DNA from: Paraburkholderia sp.
Lineage (GTDB): Bacteria; Pseudomonadota; Gammaproteobacteria; Burkholderiales; Burkholderiaceae
NCBI RefSeq assembly: GCF_028283785.1
Contig: NZ_JAPWKB010000017.1
Coordinates: forward strand, 186,001 to 250,000
Direction of reading: 5' to 3'
DNA length: 64,000 nucleotides
Made by a program: the position numbers and the translations under genes. Shown one piece after another: positions 41,658 through 50,835 of the stretch; position 1 is the stretch's first letter, and each line of letters starts with the position of its first letter. The notes beneath the pieces were generated by a model. That model saw only the letters and a program-made list of their open reading frames with translations, was not told where the DNA came from and did not search any database.

Positions 41658-42413
41658 TTAAACGAACAGACGGTCGGTGTTGGTGAAGCCCCGCTCATTC
41701 TCGGGACATGCCGACCGGCAGACATCGTCGGCGGGAACGCTTGAATCGCTTGCGTACGCGCGATACGCAATCAGCTTGACGGGTCTCGGCTCGTATCGCG
41801 ATGACGGGTCCATCGGATGAGGCGCCGTGGAAAACACCACAAGGGTGTCCATTTCGAAACGCAGATCGAATGCGGCGCCGGCCGGCGAGTGGTTCGCCAC
41901 GAACGCGAGCCCACCTTCTTCGTCGATCGACAGCTTGCTAAAGAAGTTGATGTTGGCAACCAGATCGCGCGAACCGAGTCCGTGTTTCGCCAGTTCGAGC
42001 AACAGGCTGTCGCGACCGTTACGGATCATTGCGTTGCGATGTTGTTGATAAGCAGCTACGCCGTATCGATCCGCGAACAACGCCGCATCGCCCACGCCGC
42101 CGAGCGGATCGTGCCAGCCGACGGTGTCGGCGGTGATGGACGCCATCACACAGCCCATATCCGAATACAGCACATGGCCACGCGTCAGATGCGCGGTGTG
42201 CTGCGCCTTGAGCGTATCGGCCATGTTGTAGCGTTCGAGCGGTGCGTCGTGACGGTAGAACACAGCGGACAGATTCGCAGCGCCGTCGGTATCGACGACT
42301 CGCAAGGCCATGCCCCGGCGCAACATGCCGGACCAGTGCGTACCGGCAGGAATCACCGTTTCCCACGACACGTGAGAGATCGGTGCGAGATCGACAGGGG
42401 ATTGCGTCGACAT
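41658..42413 (-). CDS. Urea amidolyase-associated protein UAAP1 (DUF1989; carboxyguanidine deiminase-type subunit)
   Basis: [34 protein letters not shown]...[24 protein letters not shown]...[16 protein letters not shown]; start at 42413. Confidence 0.92.
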   Translation of the reverse strand: MSTQSPVDLAPISHVSWETVIPAGTHWSGMLRRGMALRVVDTDGAANLSAVFYRHDAPLERYNMADTLKAQHTAHLTRGHVLYSDMGCVMASITADTVGWHDPLGGVGDAALFADRYGVAAYQQHRNAMIRNGRDSLLLELAKHGLGSRDLVANINFFSKLSIDEEGGLAFVANHSPAGAAFDLRFEMDTLVVFSTAPHPMDPSSRYEPRPVKLIAYRAYASDSSVPADDVCRSACPENERGFTNTDRLFV

Positions 42414-42471
42414 GGAGGCTCCAGGTAGCGGTTGGGAATAAGCGTGAGAGGGCGATTGAACGACATCGCGA

Positions 42472-42596
42472 CCTCCCGGGCTTTTATCCCTCCGTGGAGC
42501 CTCACCGACGCCTTGAAAGAAGGTAGGCGGCAAGACCGGATTGCTCTCGGACCAGACATCGCGCGCTGTTAAAACGCCCGACCGGAACCCTAGCGA
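42472..42596 (-). ncRNA. Guanidine-I (ykkC) riboswitch upstream of UAAP1
   Basis: Reverse complement reads CGCTAGGGTTCCGGTCGGGCG...GTCTGGTCCGAGAGCAATCCGGTC...CACGGAGGGATAAAAGCCCGGGAGG, matching conserved ykkC segments CUAGGGUUCCG / GGUCCGAGAG / GGGAnAAAAGCCCGGGAG. Confidence 0.9.
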
Positions 42597-42978
42597 TCCT
42601 GAAGATGATGCAAATTACTTCGCACCTCTCGGAGACTCTTAAAGCGAGTTACGTGCCAGTCATGCACAGACAGGCCGCGCACGCGTCACTACACGGCTTC
42701 ACCTGATTAACGGACCGCTAACACCATGCAGACGCTTCGAAAAAAGCACCACGGCCGCGCTTCGGCAAGCACCGCGTTGATGCTTCGAGCACCATGAACG
42801 GGCGTAAGCGGCACTTGCGACGATGCTGGACCTGGCGCTTGCTCATGGCATGTTGCGTGCATATCGTCTGGCGATCACTCAACCCTTGCCGACTATGAAC
42901 ATGCCAACGATCGTCGCAATTCGTCGCGCGCTATACGCGGTATTTTCCGCACGATTTATCGAACTGCAAAAGCAGAAA

Positions 42979-43000
42979 CACCGCTCCTGATGAAGCGGTG
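42979..43000 (-). terminator. Possible intrinsic terminator downstream of the 2OG oxygenase
   Basis: 7-bp stem caccgct/agcggtg followed on the minus strand by TTTCTGCTTTTG. Confidence 0.45.
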
Positions 43001-43064
43001 CTGTTGTCGCTAACCGGGTGCAATGACGCCAGGCTAAATCCTCGATGCGTCACTTGCCAGAGTC

Positions 43065-44120
43065 CTATAGATCCGACGCCACTCCTGCATACCGCGCCTG
43101 CTGGCCGAAACTCGCCAATGCCCGCGAACCATCCGGCAGCACCAGTTCACCCCGCTCCATTTTCTCTTTCAGATAGGTAAAACTCTGCGCCGTCTGGGCA
43201 AACAGATGATCGCCAGCGCATACCGGCGGATACTTCTCTAGCGACTCCGGTGTCGCGAACGCCGGCAACGGAGCAACGACCGTGTGGTAATCACAGGCGA
43301 AGAAGAGCGGAAACGAATACCTTTCCTCTTTGACCTTACGTACCCGATGCGACGTCGCCACATACGCGCCGCCGGTCCACACTTCCAGCATGTCACCTAT
43401 ATTGACGACGAATGCGCCTTCGACGGGCGGCGCATCGATCCACTCGCCTGCACCATTCATCACCTCAAGGCCGGGCGCGGTCGGCATCAGGATCGTGAAG
43501 CACTCGTAGTCGGTGTGCGCACCAATGCCGGGACGATCTTCCGCCGACAGGTCGACCGGATAGTGGATCAGCCGCAACTGGCTGGGCGGCTTTTTCAGGT
43601 AAGCCTCGAAATGATCCTCGTCCAGGCCGAGCGCGAGCGAAAAACCGCGAAACAGGGTTTGTCCGAGTTCAAACGCCGCGTCGTAATAACCACCCACCGC
43701 ATCGCGGAAGCCCGCCTGATCCGGCCAGTTGTTCGGACCGAGCATCGGTGTGCCCGCAACCACATCGGGGTCGTCGGAAGGTAACTCGCGGCCGGTATCG
43801 AACGCCTCCTTCCGATCGCGCTTGCCGCTCGCAAACACCTCCTCACCCTCAGGCACATAGCCACGATGCGAGATCGAGTGTCCGATGTAATAGCGCATCT
43901 TCCAGCCGGATTCCGCCGCGAAGAAGCGTTTAGCCTGATTCACCAGCGCGCCGCGCTGTTCGCTCGACACCCGATGGCCAGTGACATAGAAGAATCCGGC
44001 GTCCCGCGCGGCACGACCGAGTTCCTGTGCAGTTGAAAGCCGTTGCGCGAGGTCGTCGCTGTAAAGTCCCGCGACATCGACGATTGGCAAATGCTGAAAA
44101 CGGGTATGGGTATGGGTCAT
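43065..44120 (-). CDS. Isopenicillin N synthase-like 2OG-Fe(II) oxygenase
   Basis: LPIVDVAGLYSDDLAQRL...RDAGFFYVTGH...HTDYECFTILMPTAPGLEVMN...VVNIGDMLEVWTGGAYVATSHRV (HxD...H, RxS-type). Confidence 0.93.
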   Translation of the reverse strand: MTHTHTRFQHLPIVDVAGLYSDDLAQRLSTAQELGRAARDAGFFYVTGHRVSSEQRGALVNQAKRFFAAESGWKMRYYIGHSISHRGYVPEGEEVFASGKRDRKEAFDTGRELPSDDPDVVAGTPMLGPNNWPDQAGFRDAVGGYYDAAFELGQTLFRGFSLALGLDEDHFEAYLKKPPSQLRLIHYPVDLSAEDRPGIGAHTDYECFTILMPTAPGLEVMNGAGEWIDAPPVEGAFVVNIGDMLEVWTGGAYVATSHRVRKVKEERYSFPLFFACDYHTVVAPLPAFATPESLEKYPPVCAGDHLFAQTAQSFTYLKEKMERGELVLPDGSRALASFGQQARYAGVASDL

Positions 44121-44128
44121 GACAGCGA

Positions 44129-45025
44129 TCAGGCGAATTGTGAGTGAGGCAGCGGTTGCAATGTCGAATCCGTAAGTGCTTCGCGGTTTGCGAGAAAGGC
44201 CGCGATATGCCGACGCTCTTCATTGCCCATCCACGTATTGATCTCCCACAGATCGGCCACAGGTGCATTCGTAAACGGAAGCGTGTGCAAATAGCCGTCG
44301 GGACCAAACTCGGGCGTCATCGTGGTGACTGTGTAGCCGTGATCCAACTGTGCCGTCCACAGCGCTTCCCAGATGCGTTGATGCGATGCAAGGCAATCCG
44401 CATACTCGGGCGCGGCGGGATGAGGCACTTGCGGACCTTGCGGATAACCGACGCGGCCATGCACGTGATGCGCATGCGGTGCAAGTTCCAGCACGGTGTC
44501 CCACTCTCCATCGAGAAGCCGCTCGCACACATTCGCCCAATGACTGAAGTCACATGTAAGCTTCAGCGATGGCACCGCGCGCACGACGTCGCGGGTGATC
44601 CACGGATTGAAGAATGAGCGCCCGCGATGCGTTTCGAAGCTACACGTCACGTCGTGCGTTGCGGCAATCTCGACTGCCCGCGCGAAGAAATCCATTTGCG
44701 TTGCTGCGGGCCATGCATCGCACCCCGCCATGACATTGAAGAACCGCGGTTTAAGCGGCTTTCCCCAAACGATCTTTTCTTCCAGATCGCGAAGATGGTC
44801 TTGCGGGCTCGCGGACCGCTCCGGCACATAGCTACCGGCAGTCGTAATCTCGGCGATAAATTCGAGCTTTTGATCGACGATTTCCTGTGCGAACACCTCA
44901 CGAGCGGCACCGTCCGCCGGCACGGGCGCCTCGATGCCATCGAAGCCGGCCGCACGCACCAACGGTGCGGCATCGCCGGGGCTACCGTCAAATCCCCAGA
45001 ACGTCTTGAACAGTTCGAGTTTCAT
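44129..45025 (-). CDS. Sugar phosphate isomerase/epimerase (AP-endonuclease-2 TIM barrel)
   Basis: MKLELFKTFWGFDGSPGDAAPLVRAAGFDGIEAPVP...SFETHRGRSFFNPW...LTCDFSHWANV...HHVHGRVGYPQGPQVPHP. Confidence 0.88.
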   Translation of the reverse strand: MKLELFKTFWGFDGSPGDAAPLVRAAGFDGIEAPVPADGAAREVFAQEIVDQKLEFIAEITTAGSYVPERSASPQDHLRDLEEKIVWGKPLKPRFFNVMAGCDAWPAATQMDFFARAVEIAATHDVTCSFETHRGRSFFNPWITRDVVRAVPSLKLTCDFSHWANVCERLLDGEWDTVLELAPHAHHVHGRVGYPQGPQVPHPAAPEYADCLASHQRIWEALWTAQLDHGYTVTTMTPEFGPDGYLHTLPFTNAPVADLWEINTWMGNEERRHIAAFLANREALTDSTLQPLPHSQFA

Positions 45026-45034
45026 TGTGAGCCC

Positions 45035-45071
45035 ATTTACATGTAAATTTGCACGCAATAGTACATGTAAA
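45035..45071. promoter_or_regulatory. Palindromic operator pair in the divergent promoter
   Basis: atttacatgtaaat (14-bp perfect palindrome, 45035-45048) and tacatgta (45062-45069), centres 24 bp apart. Confidence 0.6.
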
Positions 45072-45181
45072 ATGACGAGATCAATAAAGCTTCCAATGTT
45101 ATCGATGCAGAATTGTCAGATGCCCGATCTCCGCCTGAACCGGCACTCAAACTGTGCGCGCCTCCTCCTAATGGTGAATGA

Positions 45182-45553
45182 ATGACCAAGAAAATCGCGC
45201 GTCCCAAAGGGCAAGCTGTTGCACGCGCCATCCTCGACATGGACTGGCAGTGGTCGTCCCGCTTTGGCGATATCGGCCTGAACGACCTGAACTACAGCGA
45301 TCTCTTCTGCCGGATGTGGCTGGACGACGAAGCGTATTTCGCCAAGACCGCGCTCTACGAATTCATGCCGGGCGTGAGCCGACGCACTGCCGTCCGCTAC
45401 GTCCAGGCGTTGATCGATGGCGGCTGGCTGGTCGAAACAAGCTCGACGGAAGATCGCCGCATCAAGCATGTCAGTCTGGCGACTTCTATCAGCGAACGTC
45501 TGGAGCAGTTCCTTGCTTACGTGCATCAACGGTTTTCCGCGCTAGACAAATAG
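45182..45553 (+). CDS. Small winged-helix (MarR-like) transcriptional regulator
   Basis: MTKKIARPKGQAVARAILDMDWQWSSRFGDIGLNDLNYSDLFCRMWL...SRRTAVRYVQALIDGGWLVETSSTEDRRIKHVSL wing. Confidence 0.75.
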   Translation: MTKKIARPKGQAVARAILDMDWQWSSRFGDIGLNDLNYSDLFCRMWLDDEAYFAKTALYEFMPGVSRRTAVRYVQALIDGGWLVETSSTEDRRIKHVSLATSISERLEQFLAYVHQRFSALDK

Positions 45554-45654
45554 CGTGTGCAAACCGGTGTGCGCGCAACGATGGCGACACAGGTAACGCC
45601 TTTGGCATACTTCTCGCTAGAGTTTTGTCCGAGAGGTGCGGCAGCGTCGCATCT

Positions 45655-45792
45655 TAGGGGTGCTAGGGTTCCGGTTCGCGAGAACGTCTGGTCCGAGAGC
45701 AGCCCGGCACATCGAGCGGTGTATCTGCGAGCGACACGCGAGCACACACCGGCATGCGCTACACGGCGGGACAAAAGCCCGGGAGATTGGCG
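45655..45792 (+). ncRNA. Guanidine-I (ykkC) riboswitch upstream of the ABC substrate-binding protein
   Basis: gctagggttccggttcgcgagaacgtctggtccgagagcagcccggc...acacggcgggacaaaagcccgggagat; all conserved ykkC blocks in order. Confidence 0.93.
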
Positions 45793-45970
45793 ATAGCAAT
45801 GTCTATCGTGCCTCTCCGTGGCCGGCGTTTGTCCCTGCAGTTTCCGCGTTTTTTCCATGCGAGCCTCGCGTGGTTCGCTGTTTCGCGGGAACCGGTCATG
45901 TTGTTTTATCGCGCAGTCGCCGCGCGATCCAACTCAACAATCGCAATTGACCGGTCTCCTGGAGAAAACG

Positions 45971-47023
45971 ATGAAACGATTCGAAACCACTCGCACTATC
46001 CGCAGTTCACTCGCCGCACTCGGCCGTCTCGCGCCGACGCTGCGCATTCGCGGTGCTTGTGCCGCTGTCGCCACCACCCTCGCCGTAGGTTTCGCCGCCG
46101 CGCCCGCACTCGCTGCAACACCCCTCTCTATCGGTTATAGCGACTGGCCCGGCTTCGTCGCATTCCAGGTCGGAATCGAGAAAGGCTGGTTCAAGGAAGC
46201 TGGCGTCGATGTCAATTTTCAGTGGTTCGATTACTCGGCTTCACTAGACGCGTTTTCTGCCGGCAAACTCGATGCGGTCGGCGCCACGAACGGTGACGCA
46301 CTCGTGACAGGTGCAAGCGGCGCGAAAAACGTGATGATCCTGCTGACCGACTATTCGAGCGGGAACGACACGGTCATCGCCAAGCCGCCTATTCGCACGA
46401 TCGAAGGTTTGAAAGGCAAGAAGGTCGGCGTCGAAACGGGACTAGTCGATCACCTGCTTCTCGACACCGCGCTCGAACGACATGCGATGAAGGAATCGGA
46501 CATTACGCTCGTCAACGCGAAGACCAACGAACTGCCGCAAGTGCTGGCGTCGTCGGGCGACGTGGCGGCGATCGCCGCGTGGCAACCGAACTCCGGTGAG
46601 GCCCTCAAGCGCGTGCCCGGTTCCCGTGCGATTTTCACTTCCGCTGACGCGCCTGGCCTGATCTACGATGCGATCACTGTCAACCCGGTCAGCCTCCAGA
46701 CACGCAAAGCGGATTGGGAAAAGGTGCTGAAGGTATGGTATCGATGCGTGGCTTACATCAATGATCCGAAAACCCAACCCGACGCAGTCAAGATCATGGC
46801 CGCACGTGTTGGACTGACACCGGCGCAATATCTGCCGTTGCTGAAGGGCACGCATCTTCTCGACCAGGCAGCCGCGAAGAAAGCCTTCGTCAAGGGCGAT
46901 GGATTGGCTTCCGTGTACGGCTCCACTGTCAACGCAGACAAGTTCAACGTGCGCAACGCGGTATATAAGCAATCGCAAACGGTCGGTTCATACATCGATC
47001 CTTCGCTTACCAGCGCCCAGTAA
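45971..47023 (+). CDS. ABC transporter substrate-binding protein (NMT1/TauA-like)
   Basis: MKRFETTRTIRSSL...ALAATPLSIGYSDWPGFVAFQVGIEKGWFKEAGVDVNFQWFDY; signal peptide; preceded by ggaga. Confidence 0.93.
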   Translation: MKRFETTRTIRSSLAALGRLAPTLRIRGACAAVATTLAVGFAAAPALAATPLSIGYSDWPGFVAFQVGIEKGWFKEAGVDVNFQWFDYSASLDAFSAGKLDAVGATNGDALVTGASGAKNVMILLTDYSSGNDTVIAKPPIRTIEGLKGKKVGVETGLVDHLLLDTALERHAMKESDITLVNAKTNELPQVLASSGDVAAIAAWQPNSGEALKRVPGSRAIFTSADAPGLIYDAITVNPVSLQTRKADWEKVLKVWYRCVAYINDPKTQPDAVKIMAARVGLTPAQYLPLLKGTHLLDQAAAKKAFVKGDGLASVYGSTVNADKFNVRNAVYKQSQTVGSYIDPSLTSAQ

Positions 47024-47066
47024 GATCCAGTGCTTCGCAAGCCGGTAGCAACGATGCATCGGCACT

Positions 47067-47107
47067 AAAAAAAGCACGGACCATCCGCAGATGGTCCGTG
47101 CTTTTTC
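47067..47107. terminator. Bidirectional intrinsic terminator between convergent genes
   Basis: aaaaagcacggaccatc-cgca-gatggtccgtgcttttt; long perfect stem with A and T tracts. Confidence 0.9.
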
Positions 47108-47132
47108 GTTTCGTCACAGCGACGCTTTCAGA

Positions 47133-48293
47133 TCAGAACGCGTGACGAAGTCCCACGGTGACGGCAACCTGCGTATCCGACGACGACGGCGACAACGTGT
47201 TGATCATCGCGTGCGACAGAACCGAATCCGCCGGGGCGCCGTGCACGCTCTGGTACACGCCTTCGAGATAGACATCCGTGCGTTTGCTCAACGAGTAATC
47301 GGTCTGAAGCATGGCCGTATTCCATCCCGGCGAAGATCCGTTATAAGCGCCGTGGGTGTACGTATAGGCTCCCGACACACTCAACGCCGGCGTCAACGCG
47401 TACTTTCCGTTGATTTCGAAATTGTCGAAACGCAGCGATCCGGCGAGCGAGCCGGCTGAGCTATCACCCGAGCCGAGATACGTGCCCGTTCCAAACGAGA
47501 ATACGCCCGACGCGTTATCGATTTGCGAGTGGCTCCACACAAGACCGACCGTGGCAGGCCCAAACGTATAGTTGCCGCCAAGCGACCAGATGCGCTGACG
47601 TTGTGAAATGAAGTTCGCGCTTGCGTCGCTCGACGTTACAGCGCCGCTCCCCGTGCCGGCATTGCTGAACTGGAGATAGCCAGCGGCAAGGTTGATCGGC
47701 CCTTGCGCATACGAAACAGCAAAGCCGTATGACCGATTGTTCGCAAAGGCGCCAGCCTGATTGCTGAAGCCATACATGGTCTCGAACGTAACGCCGTGAT
47801 ACGTCGGGCTCGCGTACTTGACCGTGTTGTTGATGACAACCGAGTTCGCCGCGAGGTTGTCGTTCTCAAACGGATGCGCGGCCATACTGCCGCCCCACGT
47901 ATTGAGCTCGGCAGTAAGCGGCCCAACGAGGTCGTTCATCACGTCGAACTGCCGCCCAAACGTCACCGTTCCGTAAGACTCGCTCTGCAGACCAACCCAT
48001 GCCTGCGAGCCGAAGCCATCACCGGAAAACGCTTGCGCACCGTTGTTTAGCAGGAAGCCTTGCTCCAGTTTGAAGACCGCGCTCAATCCGCCTCCGAGGT
48101 CTTCCGTTCCTTTCAAACCAAACACGGTGTTCTGCGTCGAACTGCTGTTCTCTTGCCAGTTGTGGCTGCCGTACTGGTTGTTGGTATAAACCAGACCGGC
48201 ATCGATCAGGCCGTAGAGCGTCACACTGCTTTGCGCGTAAGCGGAGATCGAAAACGCGCCGGATAGTGCTGCCACAAGGAGTGTTCTTTTCAT
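47133..48293 (-). CDS. Gram-negative trimeric porin (OmpC/Burkholderia-type)
   Basis: MKRTLLVAALSGAFSISAYAQSSVTLYGLIDAGLVYTNN...TVGLRHAF. Confidence 0.96.
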   Translation of the reverse strand: MKRTLLVAALSGAFSISAYAQSSVTLYGLIDAGLVYTNNQYGSHNWQENSSSTQNTVFGLKGTEDLGGGLSAVFKLEQGFLLNNGAQAFSGDGFGSQAWVGLQSESYGTVTFGRQFDVMNDLVGPLTAELNTWGGSMAAHPFENDNLAANSVVINNTVKYASPTYHGVTFETMYGFSNQAGAFANNRSYGFAVSYAQGPINLAAGYLQFSNAGTGSGAVTSSDASANFISQRQRIWSLGGNYTFGPATVGLVWSHSQIDNASGVFSFGTGTYLGSGDSSAGSLAGSLRFDNFEINGKYALTPALSVSGAYTYTHGAYNGSSPGWNTAMLQTDYSLSKRTDVYLEGVYQSVHGAPADSVLSHAMINTLSPSSSDTQVAVTVGLRHAF

Positions 48294-48605
48294 GGTCGAG
48301 TGGATATCAGTTCACAGGTTATTGAAAGGATTCAACCGCCCTGCACAATGACGTCAAAGCGGCATCGACCTGGACGCTATATGCAATGGCGGGGTCATCA
48401 CAGGGCGTCGCAATCTTAATTAATCAAAATAAAATCAGCGCGCGAGCAGCCCTATTGCAATGAAGACGACTGCCGCATGACAATCAATTTGAACGCCATG
48501 TGTGCATTTTTCCTGTGATGATCCAAGACATCTGTAAGCAAATCGGGTTCACGTTGCTCTATTCCACGACGTTCCCGAAAGAATGCTCGTGGAATCGGCG
48601 AACAC

Positions 48606-49667
48606 CTACCGTACAAGCACCAGCTTCTGACTACCCGTTCCCGGAGCCCGGACCTTCTTTCTCGACACTTCCGATCGATCATCGTCCGTAACCACTGCCG
48701 CGGCATCCGGACGAAACCGGTCGCGATACTCGGCCGGATTGATGTTCAGACGCCGTTGAAAGACGCGTCTGAATCCATCCATGCTGTCATACCCGCATCG
48801 CCGGGCGATCTCTCGTAGCGATAGCTCCGTACCTTCCAGGAAACGCCGCGCTGCATCGATCCGGGCGTTGTTCAAAAACGTCATCGGACCCACGCCACAC
48901 TCGCGCGTAAACGTTCGCGTCAGGTTGCGTGTGCTCATATGAGCACGCTCGGCGAGTGAGGTGACCGTGTGCTCCAGATGCAAGTGATCCAGCATGTACT
49001 GTTGCAACATGACCGTCTGCGAACCGGGTAACGCCAGCGATTCGAGCAGCGGGCTGAATTGCGACTGTCCGCCAGCGCGACGCAGATAGACGACCAGATA
49101 TTTGGCGACGTCGAGTGCCATCTGCCGACCGAAATCATCCTCGATCATTGCAAGTGACAGGTCGATACCGGCAGTCACACCCGCCGTCGTGAACACGTTG
49201 CCGTCCTGAACAAAGATATGGTCAGGCTCGATCTTCGCTCGCGGAAAGGTTGCGGCGAGACGCGGAACATCCATCCAATGCGTCGTCACGACCTTATTGT
49301 CGAGTAGCCCCGCCGATCCGAACGCAAACAGTCCATTGCAGATCGCAGCAATCCGGCGGCAGCGTTTTTGCTGGTCTTTCAGCCATGCGCTCAGTGCGGG
49401 ATCGTCAAACGCGTCGAAGATACCGAGACCGCCGGGCACGATCACCGTGTCGAAATCCGGACACGGATCGAAAATCGTCCGGTCGGGTACGGTCGTCAAT
49501 CCACTCGACGACTGGACTGTGCCTCGCGTCGTCCCGACCGTCAGCATTTCGTATTCGCATTCCCCCTTGCTTAGAATTTTTACTTCGGCAAAGGCGTCTT
49601 TGGGGCCGGCGATGTCCAGTAACTGAAAGCCGGGAAAGACCACCATGCCGACTTTAATTCTCTTCAT
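48606..49667 (-). CDS. GlxA-like AraC-family transcriptional regulator (DJ-1/PfpI domain)
   Basis: MKRIKVGMVVFPGFQLLDIAGPKDAFAEV; C-terminal AraC HTH (MSTRNLTRTFTRECGVGPMTFLNNARIDAARRFLE). Confidence 0.93.
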   Translation of the reverse strand: MKRIKVGMVVFPGFQLLDIAGPKDAFAEVKILSKGECEYEMLTVGTTRGTVQSSSGLTTVPDRTIFDPCPDFDTVIVPGGLGIFDAFDDPALSAWLKDQQKRCRRIAAICNGLFAFGSAGLLDNKVVTTHWMDVPRLAATFPRAKIEPDHIFVQDGNVFTTAGVTAGIDLSLAMIEDDFGRQMALDVAKYLVVYLRRAGGQSQFSPLLESLALPGSQTVMLQQYMLDHLHLEHTVTSLAERAHMSTRNLTRTFTRECGVGPMTFLNNARIDAARRFLEGTELSLREIARRCGYDSMDGFRRVFQRRLNINPAEYRDRFRPDAAAVVTDDDRSEVSRKKVRAPGTGSQKLVLVR

Positions 49668-49759
49668 CGCGCGACCTCGCAGGTTCAACCGCGTATAGCA
49701 GTGGTAATGGAATAGCGCGGCTATCGTGCCGCGTAACCGTCAGTCTAATCGTAGATTGG

Positions 49760-50536
49760 TCAGTGGCCTCTCCGGACAAAATTCCGGGCCATCCGGCCGG
49801 CGACATAGCCGCGTTCGTCTGCGCTGCGCGACATGTTAGGCGCCCGTTCCGCCAACATGCCGAAGAGCGCACCGATGCTCGTCCACATGACGATTTGCAT
49901 ACCCATAGCAACGGTTCGGAATTTCCACAACAGGGCAGCCGGGAACGCGGCGGGAACTTCATTGATTTCAGGCAGCGCACTCAACGCAACGCCGACGATC
50001 ACGACAAAGAAAATCACACCGACAAGCGAACCATTCCATTGCCCGAATCGCGTGGCAGCGATTCGCCTGACGTTGAGCGATAACACCATTGCGGCAATCG
50101 AAATGGCGAGTGTCAGGAAAAAGAGGCCCGTGCGATAGCCGATCGTTTCCGGATCGCCGACCGACGGTGGATTCGGCGGATACTTCAGCGTAGGCACGAC
50201 GACCAGCGCGACAAAGGCCGCCAACGCCAGCCACGCGGAGAGCGGTCTTGCGCCGATGGACCCGATTCGACCGTAAGCATAGGCGTACGTCAGCGCAAAC
50301 AGGCCGCCCAATGCCATTCCGTAAGACACCACGCCGGTCAGCAAGCCCAGCCCCGCCTGAGTGCCACGGCTGACCAGCTCCGGCTCGGGTGCATCACCTG
50401 CCGCCGCGTGCTCGTGATCCTCGAACGAGATCGCCTGAGCGACTTGCGGCTCGCCGAACGTCCTGGCGAACGCGAACGTAACGAGTCCCGCGACGATTCC
50501 GACCAGCATCCCGCGCATCAAAAGCTTTCCGACCAT
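49760..50536 (-). CDS. cbtA: CbtA family cobalt transporter subunit
   Basis: MVGKLLMRGMLVGIVAGLVTFAFARTFGEPQVAQAI; multiple TM helices; next to CbtB. Confidence 0.9.
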   Translation of the reverse strand: MVGKLLMRGMLVGIVAGLVTFAFARTFGEPQVAQAISFEDHEHAAAGDAPEPELVSRGTQAGLGLLTGVVSYGMALGGLFALTYAYAYGRIGSIGARPLSAWLALAAFVALVVVPTLKYPPNPPSVGDPETIGYRTGLFFLTLAISIAAMVLSLNVRRIAATRFGQWNGSLVGVIFFVVIVGVALSALPEINEVPAAFPAALLWKFRTVAMGMQIVMWTSIGALFGMLAERAPNMSRSADERGYVAGRMARNFVRRGH

Positions 50537-50580
50537 GACGGCCTCCGTTTCCTCTACCAGTTATTGAAATTCCGGCGTCT

Positions 50581-50790
50581 TCAATGACACGGGAAGCCGA
50601 GCAGATGGCGCCCGTCATGCACGAATTCATGCACGTACATGCCCGGGACGATCGATGTGGCACCCTGCTCCGCGCCGACGAAATAGATCAGCAGCAACAT
50701 CAAAAGACCGCCGAAAACGGCCCACGGAAGTACTTCGCGAAGCGGTATGGGTGTGAATTCCGCAGCGGGTTGAAAGACAGCTTCATTCAT
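50581..50790 (-). CDS. cbtB: CbtB family cobalt transporter subunit
   Basis: MNEAVFQPAAEFTPIPLREVLPWAVFGGLLMLLLIYFVGAEQGATSIVPGMYVHEFVHDGRHLLGFPCH; one TM plus His-rich C-terminus. Confidence 0.9.
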   Translation of the reverse strand: MNEAVFQPAAEFTPIPLREVLPWAVFGGLLMLLLIYFVGAEQGATSIVPGMYVHEFVHDGRHLLGFPCH

Positions 50791-50835
50791 GTGAGACCTC
50801 AAAAATTAGTCGGATTCCCGATGCCGGAAACCCGG

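Noticed and set aside
45622-45641. Extra 'gtccgagag' string upstream of the plus-strand riboswitch, suggesting a tandem aptamer
   Set aside because: Only one short conserved block is present, without the CTAGGGTTCCG or GGGAC-AAAAGCCC segments; most likely chance.
45818-45970. Longer N-terminus of the substrate-binding protein starting at 45818
   Set aside because: The signal peptide and ribosome-binding site fit the ATG at 45971; the upstream segment is the riboswitch expression platform/leader.
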